This document shows positions 9,452 to 18,886 of a stretch of 64,000 nt of DNA, in pieces. This DNA is from Myxococcus sp. RHSTA-1-4 (lineage in GTDB: Bacteria; Myxococcota; Myxococcia; Myxococcales; Myxococcaceae). Position 1 is the first letter of the stretch. The number at the start of each line of letters is the position of its first letter. The stretch lies in the NCBI RefSeq assembly GCF_020037125.1, contig NZ_JAIQDG010000038.1, forward strand, positions 1 to 64,000, given 5' to 3'. A program made the translations under genes and the position numbers. The notes under the pieces were generated by a model. The model was not told the origin of the DNA and did not search any database. It was given only the letters and a program-made list of their open reading frames with translations.

Positions 9452-12400
9452 CTACTTCTGCCGGCGGTGGAGCCACTGGTTGCGGCGGCTCAGTTCTTCC
9501 TTGCGCTTCGCCAGCTTCTCCGCGCGCTCGCGGGCCGCCGCGTCGCCCTCGCCCAGGAGCTCCGAGAGCGAGCGCGCCGTGGGGCGCTGGTACAGGGTGG
9601 CGGCCGGCACCTCCACCTGGAGGGCCTGCCGGAGCTGTGCCGAGGCCTGGACGGCGAGCAGTGAGTCGCCGCCCAGCTCGAAGAAGTTGTCGTCGATGCC
9701 GATGGGCTCGATGCCCAGCACGGCCTGCCACACCGTGGTGAGGGTGCGCTCCAGGTCCGTGCGCGGCGCCACGTAGGCCGCGGCGAGCGCCGGGCGCGGG
9801 TGGCTCTTGCGCGCTCCCGGCGTGGCACCCGCCTGGGTTTGCGACGGGGAGCGCGCCGATTGCCGCCGCCGCGCCGCCAGGTCCGCGGTGCAGACGGCGA
9901 TGGGCCCGCCCGAGGCCCCCGCGAGGATGCGGCGCGTGGCGCTCACGCCCTCCTCGGGGCTGAGCGCGAACTTCGCCAGCGCCCCCAGCGCGGTGGACTC
10001 GTCCAGCTTCCACGCGTCCCAGCCCACGCTGTGCCAGGGCACGGAGCCCGCGTCGGAGCGCGCCTCCGCGAAGGCATCCATGAACGCGCTGGCCGCCGCG
10101 TGCGCGACCTGGCCCAGGCCCCCCAGCACCGAGGACAGCGACGACATCAGCAGCACGAAGTCCAGGCCGTCCGCGGGGAGCGCCTCGGCCAGGGCCCGCA
10201 GGCCGTGGAGGGCGGGCGCGAAGTGGGCGGCGCGCTGCTCGGGGCCCAGGTCCTGGATGGCGCCCAGCATGGCGCCGCGCAGCCCGCCCGCGGCGTGGAT
10301 GACGCCGTGGATGCGGCCGAAGCGCTCCACCGTCCGGGCCACGGCGGCCTTCAGTTGCTCCGCGTCGGTGCCGTCCGCGCCGAGCACCAGCACCTCGGCT
10401 CCGGCCGCCTCCAGCGCCTGCGCGGCCTCCACCTTGCGGCGCGTGGCGTCCGTCGGCTCATGCGTGGCCAGCCACTGTGCCCACTGCTCGCGGGCCGGGA
10501 AGTCCGGGGCCTCCACCAGCGCGAGGCGCGCGCGGAAGTTCCGCGCCAGCGCCGAGGCCAGCACGTGGCCGGGGCCCTCCAGGCCGTCGGTGACGAGGTA
10601 CACGCCGCGCTCGCACAGCGGCCGGCTGGACGCGGCGTCCTCCTCCAGCCGAAGCGGCTCGAAGGTCTGCACCCACCGCTGGCGCCCGCGCCAGGCGACC
10701 ACCGGCTCCGCCGCGCCCGCGAAGAGCTCCGCCAGCAGGTGCTCCGCCAGCGCGGAGGCTTCCATGCCAATGCCCGCCGGGGCCACGTCGGCCAGCCGGC
10801 AGGTGAGGTGCGGGTACTCCTGGGGCACCACGCGGCAGGGGCCCAGCAGTGCCGCCAGTTCGGGCACCAGGGCGTCCGCGCGCTCCACCCGCGCGGCGCC
10901 ACTGGCCACCACGAGCACGTGCCTCGGCTGGCTCTGTGCACCCAGCGCCTGCGCGAGCGACACGAGGCTGTCGAAGCCGTGGTGCACCGCCTCGTCCCGG
11001 AGCACGTTCCCGGACGTCACGCCCCAGAGGTGCACCACGCCGCCCACCGCGTGTCCCTGCTGCTGGAGCGCGTCCAGCAGGGCGGAGTAGTCCTCGCGCC
11101 GCTTCGGGTCCACGGCGAAGGAGCCGTCATTCCGCTGGCTGAACGCCGGGCCGGGGACGACTCGGACCACGGAGTGTCCCGCCGCGACGAGCCGGGAGGC
11201 CATCGCGTCCGCCACGCCCGCGCCGTCCGCGAACATCAGCCAGCTCCGCACGCTGGCCGCGGGCCCGGTGGCCGTGGCCGCACGCGGCAGCGGCGCGCGC
11301 TTCCACGAGGGCACGTAGAACCAGTCCGCCGGGTCGCTCTTCTTCTCGGCGGAGGCGGAGGTGGCCGCCGCGGGACGCGCCGCGCCCAGGCCGCTCCCGG
11401 GCCGGGCCTCAATCCAGTACCGCTGCCGCTCGAAGGGGTAGGTGGGCAGCGGCAGCCTGCGCCGCTGCTCCTTCTTGGAGAAGCCCGCCCAGTCCGGGTG
11501 GACGCCGCCCAGCCACAGCTTGCCCAGCGCGCCCAGGAGCACGGTGACGTCATCGGCGGACGTCTCGCGCGGGTGCCGCGTGCAGGAGACCGCCACGCGT
11601 CCCTCGGCGCCGGGCTGCTGCCGCGCCAGCGAGACGAGCGTCGTCCCGGGGCCCACCTCCAGCAGCGCGAGCTGCGGCTTCTTCGCCAGCTCGCGCAGGC
11701 CCGCGTCGAAGCGCACCGCCTGCCGCAGGTGCTGTGCCCAGTACGCCGGGTCCGTGGCCTGCGCGGCGTCAATCCACGTGCCCGTCACGTTGGAGAGGAA
11801 GGGCAGCTTCGGCGCGTTGAGCTTCACCGCGCGCACCGCGTCCGTGAAGGCCGGGAGGATGGGGTCCATCATCGCGGAGTGGAACGCGTGCGACGTGTGC
11901 AGCTTCGCCACGCCCACGCCGCTCGCCTCCAGCTTCGCCTGGAGCGCGGCGACGGCCTCCGTGGGGCCCGCCACCACCGTGAGGCGCGGCCCGTTGACGG
12001 CGGCCAGGGACAGCTCCGGCGTCAGGTGCGGGCGCACCTCGTCCTCGGGGAGCTGCACGCTCAGCATGGCCCCGGCGGGGAGCGACTGCATGAGCGCCCC
12101 GCGCTTCGCCACCAGCGCCAGCGCGTCCTGCAAGGAGAAGACACCGGCCAGGCACGCGGCGACGTACTCGCCCACGCTGTGCCCCAGCATGGCCTGCGGC
12201 TTCACGCCCCAGGACATCCACAGCCGCGCCAGCGCGTACTCCACGGCGAAGAGGGCCGGCTGGGTGAGGGCCGTCTGTCCCAGCTTCTTCGCGGCCTCCT
12301 CCGCGCCCGCGGCGTCCGGGTAGAGCACCGTGCGCAGGTCCAGCCCCAGGTGCGGCAGCAGCCCCGTGGCGCAGGCGTCCAGGTGCTCGCGGAAGACGGG

Positions 12401-14086
12401 CTCGGCGTCGTACAGCCCGCGCGCCATGCCCACGTACTGCGAGCCCTGGCCCGGGAAGAGGAAGGCCACCGGCCGGTCCTGCACGGAGGGCGCGTCCGTC
12501 CCGCAGCGAGGCGTCCCCTCCGCCTCCAGCGCGGCGAGTGCATCCTCGCGGTCCGTGCACACCAGCACACGGCGGTGGGCCATGGGCTGCCGCCCCACCT
12601 GGAGCGTGTAGGCCACGTCCGCCAGGGGCTGCTCCGGGTGCGCGCGCAGGTGCCGCGCCAGCCGCTGCGTGGCGGCCTCCAGCGCGGTGGCCGAGCGGGC
12701 CGACAGCACCAGGAGCTGCGCCTTCCGCGACGGGCCCGAGGGCGGCAGGTCCGGGGCTTCCTGCACGACGATGTGGGCGTTGGTGCCGCCCACGCCGAAG
12801 GAGCTGACGCCCGCACGGCGCGGGTGCTTCGGGTTCGCCGGCCACGGCTCCAGCTTCGCGTTGACGTAGAAGGGGCTGCTCTCGAAATCAATCTCGGGGC
12901 TGGGCTGCTCGAAGTGGAGGCTGGGCGGCAGCTCGTGGTGCTCCAGCGAGAGCACGGCCTTGATGAGGCTGGACACGCCGGCCGCGTTCGCCAGGTGGCC
13001 GATGTTCGTCTTCACCGAGCCGATGGGAATCTTGCGTGCCGGGACGGCCGGGGCCGCGCTGGCCTTGCGGGGGCGGAACGCCTTCGTCAGCGCGCGCACC
13101 TCGATGGGGTCGCCCATCTTCGTGCCCGTGCCGTGGGCCTCCACGTAGCCGATGGTCTCCGGCTCCACGCCCGCCGCGCCCAGGGCCTCGCTGATGACGG
13201 CGGCCTGGCCCTCCACGCCCGGCGCCGTGAAGCCCACCTTCATCGCGCCGTCGTTGTTGATGGCGGAGCCCTTGATGACGGCGTGGATGTGGTCGCCGTC
13301 CTCCAGCGCGTCCTGCAGGCGCTTGAGCACCACCACGCCCGCGCCGCTGCCGAAGACGGTGCCGTCCGCCTTCGCGTCGAAGGCACGGCAGTGTCCGTCC
13401 GGCGAGACGATGCCTCCAGGCAGGTAGCGGTAGCCCTCCGGGTGCTTCACGTGGACGGAGACACCGCCGGCCAGCGCGATGTCGCATTCCTCGTTGAGCA
13501 GGCTCTGGCAGGCCACGTGCGTGGCCACCAGCGACGTGGAGCACGCGCTGGCGATGGAGTAGCTGGGCCCGCGCAGGTTGAGCTTGTACGCGACGCGGGT
13601 GCCCAGGAAGTCCCCGCCGTTGGCCACGTCAATCTGCACCTGGTCCAGCATGCTGAGCTGGTCCGCGTTGGGCACCAGGTGGTGCAGCAGGTACGTGTTC
13701 GTCGGTGCGCCGCCGAAGACGCCGATGGCGCCCTTGAAGGACTCGGGCGCATAACCCGCGCGCTCCAGCGCCTCCCACGCGCACTCCAGGAAGACGCGGT
13801 GCTGCGGGTCCATCAGCTCCGCCTCGCGGGGCGTGTAGCCGAAGAAGCCCGCATCGAAGAGTTCCATGCCCTCCAGTGCGGCGGACGCCTTCACCCACGA
13901 CGCGTCCTTGCGCAGGGCCGCGTCCACGCCGAGCGCTTCCAGCTCCGCGTCGCTCACGGAGCGGATGGACTCCACGCCCTCGCGCAGGTTGCGCCAGAAG
14001 GCGTCGAGGTCGGGCGCTCCGGGGAAGCGCCCGGTCATGCCGATGATGGCGATGTCCTGCTCGTCGGCGACGATGTCGGTAGGCAT
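9452..14086 (-). CDS. PKS module KS-AT-KR(inactive)-carrier
   Basis: Type I PKS of 1544 aa. The KS (about 10-440) has Cys182 in ACSTSL, His318 and His364, so it should condense. The AT (about 540-860) has GHSVG and HAFHS, predicting malonyl-CoA. The KR half-domains are present, but the NADPH loop reads TDGLEGPG instead of GGxGxxG, the Lys position is Ala1292, the catalytic Tyr is His1329 and the Asn position is Ser1333. I infer that it does not reduce and leaves a beta-keto group. The carrier is PCP-like (ELGGDSLLAVQ). The C-terminus is a basic tail typical of docking regions. The start ATG at 14086 has AGGAAG about 8 bp upstream, and the gap from the previous gene is 30 bp, so translation is probably coupled within the operon. 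Confidence 0.95.
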   Translation of the reverse strand: MPTDIVADEQDIAIIGMTGRFPGAPDLDAFWRNLREGVESIRSVSDAELEALGVDAALRKDASWVKASAALEGMELFDAGFFGYTPREAELMDPQHRVFLECAWEALERAGYAPESFKGAIGVFGGAPTNTYLLHHLVPNADQLSMLDQVQIDVANGGDFLGTRVAYKLNLRGPSYSIASACSTSLVATHVACQSLLNEECDIALAGGVSVHVKHPEGYRYLPGGIVSPDGHCRAFDAKADGTVFGSGAGVVVLKRLQDALEDGDHIHAVIKGSAINNDGAMKVGFTAPGVEGQAAVISEALGAAGVEPETIGYVEAHGTGTKMGDPIEVRALTKAFRPRKASAAPAVPARKIPIGSVKTNIGHLANAAGVSSLIKAVLSLEHHELPPSLHFEQPSPEIDFESSPFYVNAKLEPWPANPKHPRRAGVSSFGVGGTNAHIVVQEAPDLPPSGPSRKAQLLVLSARSATALEAATQRLARHLRAHPEQPLADVAYTLQVGRQPMAHRRVLVCTDREDALAALEAEGTPRCGTDAPSVQDRPVAFLFPGQGSQYVGMARGLYDAEPVFREHLDACATGLLPHLGLDLRTVLYPDAAGAEEAAKKLGQTALTQPALFAVEYALARLWMSWGVKPQAMLGHSVGEYVAACLAGVFSLQDALALVAKRGALMQSLPAGAMLSVQLPEDEVRPHLTPELSLAAVNGPRLTVVAGPTEAVAALQAKLEASGVGVAKLHTSHAFHSAMMDPILPAFTDAVRAVKLNAPKLPFLSNVTGTWIDAAQATDPAYWAQHLRQAVRFDAGLRELAKKPQLALLEVGPGTTLVSLARQQPGAEGRVAVSCTRHPRETSADDVTVLLGALGKLWLGGVHPDWAGFSKKEQRRRLPLPTYPFERQRYWIEARPGSGLGAARPAAATSASAEKKSDPADWFYVPSWKRAPLPRAATATGPAASVRSWLMFADGAGVADAMASRLVAAGHSVVRVVPGPAFSQRNDGSFAVDPKRREDYSALLDALQQQGHAVGGVVHLWGVTSGNVLRDEAVHHGFDSLVSLAQALGAQSQPRHVLVVASGAARVERADALVPELAALLGPCRVVPQEYPHLTCRLADVAPAGIGMEASALAEHLLAELFAGAAEPVVAWRGRQRWVQTFEPLRLEEDAASSRPLCERGVYLVTDGLEGPGHVLASALARNFRARLALVEAPDFPAREQWAQWLATHEPTDATRRKVEAAQALEAAGAEVLVLGADGTDAEQLKAAVARTVERFGRIHGVIHAAGGLRGAMLGAIQDLGPEQRAAHFAPALHGLRALAEALPADGLDFVLLMSSLSSVLGGLGQVAHAAASAFMDAFAEARSDAGSVPWHSVGWDAWKLDESTALGALAKFALSPEEGVSATRRILAGASGGPIAVCTADLAARRRQSARSPSQTQAGATPGARKSHPRPALAAAYVAPRTDLERTLTTVWQAVLGIEPIGIDDNFFELGGDSLLAVQASAQLRQALQVEVPAATLYQRPTARSLSELLGEGDAAARERAEKLAKRKEELSRRNQWLHRRQK

Positions 14087-14116
14087 GGCGGCGGACTTCC
14101 TGGAAGGGGGGACGGC

Positions 14117-17100
14117 TCAGTTCTCTTCTTCGGGCGCGTCCTCGGAGGACCCACCCCGGCGCGAGGCACGGCGGGCGCGGCGCCGCGCGCCCCGGTCCAG
14201 GCCCGAGTCCTCTTCCTCCGCCGGTGCCGCGTCGGGAGGCCGGGTGGCGGCCTTGATGAGCTTCGCCAGGGCGTGCACCGTGGGGCCCTCGTAGAGGCTG
14301 ACGGCGGGGATGGAGACGCCGAACTGCTCGCGCACGCGGGCGATGAGCTTCACGCCCACCAGCGAGTTGCCGCCCAGCTCGAAGAAGCTGTCGTGCACGC
14401 CCACCTGGGCGATGCCCAGCGTGGATTCCCACAGGCGGGCAATCGTCTCCTCGAGCTCGTCGCGGGGCGCCACGTACGGGTTCTGCAAGGTCGGGCGGGG
14501 TGTCCGGTCATTCGCTCCTGCGTCCGCCTGCACCAGCGCGGCCTGGGGCTTCTCCGCCTGCTTCTCCTGCTCCGGACGCGTCCAGCGCGCGGCGCGGGCC
14601 GACAGGGAGCTGGTGGACACGGCCACGTGGCCCACCGGGCCCAGCCCGAGCAGGTGCTCGAAGGCGCGAGCGCCCTCGTCCGCGGAGACGGCCAGCGCGC
14701 CGAACGGCGTGGCCGCGGCCAGCGGAGAGGCCGAGCCCTCCTCGAAGCGCCACGCGTCCCAGCCCACGCTGGTCCACGGCACGGGCGACTCCTGCGTGTG
14801 CTTCACGGCGAACGCGTCCATGAAGCCCGTGGCGGCCGTGTACGAAGCCAGGCCCAGGCCACCCAGCACCGCCGCCAGCGACGAGGCCAGGTGGCAGAAG
14901 TCCAGCGTCCTGCCGGCCAGCGCCTCCTCCAGCGCGTACACGCCCTGGATGCGGCTGCGGAAGTGGTTGCGCACGTCCTCCGGGCGCGTGTCCGGAATGG
15001 CGCGGAAGAGGGCAGGGTCCACGTCGCCCGCCGCGTACACCACGCCGTGCAGCGCGCCGAAGCGAGACACCGCCGCGTCCACGGCCGCGCGGAGCTGCGT
15101 CCGGTCCGCGACGTCCGCGGCCACCACGTGCACCTCGGCGCCCAGCGTTTCCAGTTCCCGCACCTTGTGGATGCGGCGGCTGACCGCGTCCGTCTCACCG
15201 TGCGACGCCAGCCACGCGTCCCAGCCGGAGCGCTCCGGCAGCGCGGTGCGGCTGGCCAGCACCAGCTTCGCCTTCACCTTCCGGGCGAGCGCCCGCGCGT
15301 GCGCGGTGCCCAGCGTGCCGAAGCCGCCGAGCAGCAGGTACACACCGCCCTCACGCAGCGGCAGGGACTCCGCGCGGAGCGCGTCCGGAGCCACGGGCTC
15401 GAAGACCTGCGCGTGACGCTGCCCACCGCGGTACGCGATGGCGGCCTCCGCGCGCGAGGCGGCGGCGCACTCGGCCAGCAGCGCCTCCGCCAGCGTGGCC
15501 TCGCGCCAGCTTCCCGGCGCGGGGAGGACGACGTCCACGGAGCGGCAGGACAGGTGCGGGTACTCCTGGGGAATCACGCGGCAGGGGCCCAGCACCGTGG
15601 CCCACTCCGGGCGGGGCTGCTCGTCCGCGAGCGCCTGCATCCGGTGGGTGACGGCCACCAGCGACACGGGCTTCGCGCCGCCCTGCCGGCCGAGCGCCTG
15701 CGCCAGGAAGAGCAGGCTGGAGAAGCCCCGCTCCAGCGCCACGTCGAGCGCCGCCTCACCGGAGGACTCCCCGGCCACCGCGCCCCACAGGTGGAGGATG
15801 CGCTCCGGCGCCAGCCCTTCCGCGGTGAGCGTCGCCAGCAGCGTCGCGTAGCCCGCGGCATCCTTCGGGTCCACCGTCCAGTGACGCGCGCTCACCTGCG
15901 CGGTGCGCGGGCCCGGGGTGAGGGTGACGACGTCCTGGCCCACCTCCGCCAGCCGCTTCGCCACCTGTCCGCCCAGCCCGTCCGTGCCCGGGGTGAAGAG
16001 CCACCAGCACGCCTTCGCCTTCGCCCACTCGCCGGAGGCCAGGGGCGGCGTGCGCTTCCACGTGGGCAGGTAGAACCAGCGCGACACGTCCTGCTTCTGG
16101 TCCGCGCCGGCGGTGTCGTCGACGTGCGCCTTGCCCGCGCCGCCGTGCGACTCCTTCTTCGGCTCCACCCAGAACTTCTGGCGCTCGAAGGGCGCGGTGG
16201 GCAGGGGGACGCGGCGGCGCCGCTCGCCGTCGATGAAGGCGTCCCAGTCCGGCTCCACGCCCGCCAGCCACAGCCGGCCCAGGGCGCCGAGGAAGAACTC
16301 CACGTCCGCGTGCGACTCCTTCGGGTGGCGCAGCGAGCTGATGAACGCGTGCTGCGCTCCCTTCGCCGGGTGCTGGCGGGACAGCGTGGCCAGCGTGTTG
16401 CCGGGGCCCACCTCCAGGAGGATGGCGTCCGCGTCCTTCAGCAACTCACCCACGCCGTCCGCGAAGCGCACCGCGCCGCGCAGGTGCTTCGCCCAGTAGT
16501 CCGGGCTGGTGGCCTCGTCGGTGGTAATCCACTTCCCGGTGACGTTGGAGAGGTACGGCACCTGGGGCGCGTTGCGCTTCACCTTCCGCACCGCCTCGCG
16601 GAAGGCCTCCAGGATGGGGTCCATCATGGACGAGTGGAACGCGTGCGAGGTGTGCAGCCGCGTGCTGTTCACCCCCCGCGACGCCAGCGTCTCCGCGAAG
16701 GACTCCACCGACGCCACCGGCCCCGCCACCACGCAGGTGCCCGGGCTGTTCACCGCGGCGATGGACAGCTCCGCGGGCAGGCTGCCCGCCACCTCGGACT
16801 CGGCCAGGGACACCGCGAGCATGGTGCCCGCCGGCATGCCCTGCATCAGCCGGCCGCGCGCGGCCACCAGCGCCAGCGCGTCCTCCAGCGAGAACACGCC
16901 CGCCAGGCACGCCGCCACGTACTCGCCAATGCTGTGTCCCAGCATGGCGCGAGGCTTCACGCCCCAGGACATCCACAGCTTCGCCAGCGCGTACTCGATG
17001 ACGAAGAGGGCCGGCTGGGTGAGCGACGTCTGCTTGAGGCGCTCGGCGGCGGCCTCCCGCTGCTCCGCGGGCGGGTACAGCACCGTGCGCAGGTCCAGGC

Positions 17101-18832
17101 CCAGGTGCGGCTTCAGCTTCTCCGCGCACGCATCCACGTCCGCGCGGAAGGAGGGCTCCGTTTCGTAGAGCTGCCGGCCCATGTCCACGTACTGCGAGCC
17201 CTGGCCGGAGAAGAGGAACATCACCGGCCGGCCCGCGGACTCCTGGGCGCCGGTGAGCACGCGCCCGGGCTCGCGCGAGGCCAGCGCCTCCACCGCGTCC
17301 CCCACCGAGCGGCACACCACCGCGCGGCGCTTGCCGAAGCGCTTGCGGCCCACCTGGAGCGTGTAGGCCACGTCCGCCAGCGACAGGTCCGGGTTCTCCT
17401 TCAGGTGCGACACCAGCCGGTCCGTGGCGGTCTCCAGCGCGGTGTCCGAGCGCGCGGACAGCAGCAGCAGCTGCGCGGGGCGGCGGGGCGCGTCCGTGGG
17501 GGGCAGCGGCGGGGCCTCTTCCAGGATGGCGTGGGCGTTGGTGCCGCCCATGCCCAGCGAGCACACGCCCGCGCGCCGGGGCGTGGGGCCGTCCTGCCAG
17601 TCACGCAGTTGCGTGTTCACGAAGAAGGGGCTGTTGGCGAAGTCGATGGCCGGGTTGGGCGTCTCGAAGTGGAGGCTGGGCACCAGCTTCTTGTGGTGCA
17701 GCGACAGCGCCACCTTCATGAAGCCCACCGCGCCCGCCGCGGAGTCCAGGTGGCCGATGTTCGTCTTCACCGAGCCCAGCGCGCAGAACTGCTTCGCGTC
17801 CGTGCCCTGGCGGAAGGCCTGCGTCAGCGCCGCCACCTCGATGGGGTCTCCAATCTGCGTGGCGGTGCCGTGCGCCTCCACGTAGCCGATGGAGTCCGGC
17901 GTCACGCCCGCCACCGCCTGCGCGAGGGCAATCGCCTCCGCATGGCCCTCCACGCTGGGGGCCATGTAGCTGACCTTGTTGGAGCCGTCGTTGTTGCACG
18001 CCGAGCCCTTCACCACCGCGTAGATGGTGTCGCCGTCGCGCACCGCGTCTTCCAGGCGCTTCAGCATGATGACGGCCGCGCCATGGCCGGCGACGAAGCC
18101 CTGGGCCTTGGCGTCGAAGGTGTGGCAGTGCCCGTCCGGGGCCGTGGTGCCGCCCTCGTAGTAGAGGTAGCCCGCCTTCTCCGGGAAGTGGATGGAGACG
18201 CCGCCGGCCAGGGCCGCGTCACACTCGTACGCCAGCAGGCTCTGGCAGGCGAAGTGGATGCAGGTGAGCGAGGTGGACGAGGAGGACTGCACCGTGACGG
18301 CCGGGCCCTTGAGGTTGAGCCGGTACGCCACCTCCGTGGTGAGGCTGTCCTTGTCGTTGCCGATGGACGCCTGGAGGCTCTCCAGCGAGGCCACGTGAGC
18401 CAGGTGCGCGTAGATGTTGTTGAGCAGGTACGTGTTCATGCTCATGCCGCCGAACACGCCCACGCGGCCGGGCTGGTGCTCCGGGCTGTAGCCCGCGCCC
18501 TCCATGGCCTCCCACGCGCACTCCAGGAAGACGCGGTGCTGCGGGTCCATCAACGCCGCCTCGCGCGGGTTGAGCCCGAAGAAGGCCGCGTCGAACATCT
18601 CCGTGTCGCCGAGCACGCCGCCCGCCTTCACGTAGTTGGGCGCCCGCACCAGCGCGGGGTCGATGCCCTCGGCGATGAGCTCCTCCTCCGTGAAGAAGGA
18701 GATGGTCTCCACGCCGCCGCAGAGGTTCTTCCAGAACTCCGCCACCGTCTTCGCGCCCGGAAGCCGCGCGCCCATGCCGATGACGGCGATGCCTTCCAGG
18801 CCCCCACCCTGCGTCTCTGTCTCGGTGCTCAT
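14117..18832 (-). CDS. PKS module with Cys-to-Ser ketosynthase: KS(S)-AT-KR-carrier
   Basis: Type I PKS of 1571 aa. The KS (about 12-440) is full length and keeps His321 (EAHGTAT) and His361 (NIGHLD), but the nucleophile motif reads QSSSSTSL, with Ser185 where its two paralogues have Cys. It also has AGHGAAV where they have FGSGAGV. The AT (about 540-855) has GHSIG and HAFHS, predicting malonyl. The KR keeps GGFGTLG (1169), Ser and Tyr1331, but has Arg1294 for Lys and Thr1335 for Asn, so its activity is doubtful. The carrier is PCP-like (ELGGNSLVGVK), followed by an acidic linker and an Arg-rich tail. The KS could be decarboxylating (as in KSQ-type loading modules), a slow condensing enzyme, or a non-elongating structural KS. 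It lies between the FAAL/NRPS gene (54-bp gap) and a normal PKS module. Confidence 0.95.
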   Translation of the reverse strand: MSTETETQGGGLEGIAVIGMGARLPGAKTVAEFWKNLCGGVETISFFTEEELIAEGIDPALVRAPNYVKAGGVLGDTEMFDAAFFGLNPREAALMDPQHRVFLECAWEAMEGAGYSPEHQPGRVGVFGGMSMNTYLLNNIYAHLAHVASLESLQASIGNDKDSLTTEVAYRLNLKGPAVTVQSSSSTSLTCIHFACQSLLAYECDAALAGGVSIHFPEKAGYLYYEGGTTAPDGHCHTFDAKAQGFVAGHGAAVIMLKRLEDAVRDGDTIYAVVKGSACNNDGSNKVSYMAPSVEGHAEAIALAQAVAGVTPDSIGYVEAHGTATQIGDPIEVAALTQAFRQGTDAKQFCALGSVKTNIGHLDSAAGAVGFMKVALSLHHKKLVPSLHFETPNPAIDFANSPFFVNTQLRDWQDGPTPRRAGVCSLGMGGTNAHAILEEAPPLPPTDAPRRPAQLLLLSARSDTALETATDRLVSHLKENPDLSLADVAYTLQVGRKRFGKRRAVVCRSVGDAVEALASREPGRVLTGAQESAGRPVMFLFSGQGSQYVDMGRQLYETEPSFRADVDACAEKLKPHLGLDLRTVLYPPAEQREAAAERLKQTSLTQPALFVIEYALAKLWMSWGVKPRAMLGHSIGEYVAACLAGVFSLEDALALVAARGRLMQGMPAGTMLAVSLAESEVAGSLPAELSIAAVNSPGTCVVAGPVASVESFAETLASRGVNSTRLHTSHAFHSSMMDPILEAFREAVRKVKRNAPQVPYLSNVTGKWITTDEATSPDYWAKHLRGAVRFADGVGELLKDADAILLEVGPGNTLATLSRQHPAKGAQHAFISSLRHPKESHADVEFFLGALGRLWLAGVEPDWDAFIDGERRRRVPLPTAPFERQKFWVEPKKESHGGAGKAHVDDTAGADQKQDVSRWFYLPTWKRTPPLASGEWAKAKACWWLFTPGTDGLGGQVAKRLAEVGQDVVTLTPGPRTAQVSARHWTVDPKDAAGYATLLATLTAEGLAPERILHLWGAVAGESSGEAALDVALERGFSSLLFLAQALGRQGGAKPVSLVAVTHRMQALADEQPRPEWATVLGPCRVIPQEYPHLSCRSVDVVLPAPGSWREATLAEALLAECAAASRAEAAIAYRGGQRHAQVFEPVAPDALRAESLPLREGGVYLLLGGFGTLGTAHARALARKVKAKLVLASRTALPERSGWDAWLASHGETDAVSRRIHKVRELETLGAEVHVVAADVADRTQLRAAVDAAVSRFGALHGVVYAAGDVDPALFRAIPDTRPEDVRNHFRSRIQGVYALEEALAGRTLDFCHLASSLAAVLGGLGLASYTAATGFMDAFAVKHTQESPVPWTSVGWDAWRFEEGSASPLAAATPFGALAVSADEGARAFEHLLGLGPVGHVAVSTSSLSARAARWTRPEQEKQAEKPQAALVQADAGANDRTPRPTLQNPYVAPRDELEETIARLWESTLGIAQVGVHDSFFELGGNSLVGVKLIARVREQFGVSIPAVSLYEGPTVHALAKLIKAATRPPDAAPAEEEDSGLDRGARRRARRASRRGGSSEDAPEEEN

Positions 18833-18886
18833 GTCTTCATCCCCACCTGCCGCGTCACGCGGCCTGGAAGTCGTCGCGGTACAGCT

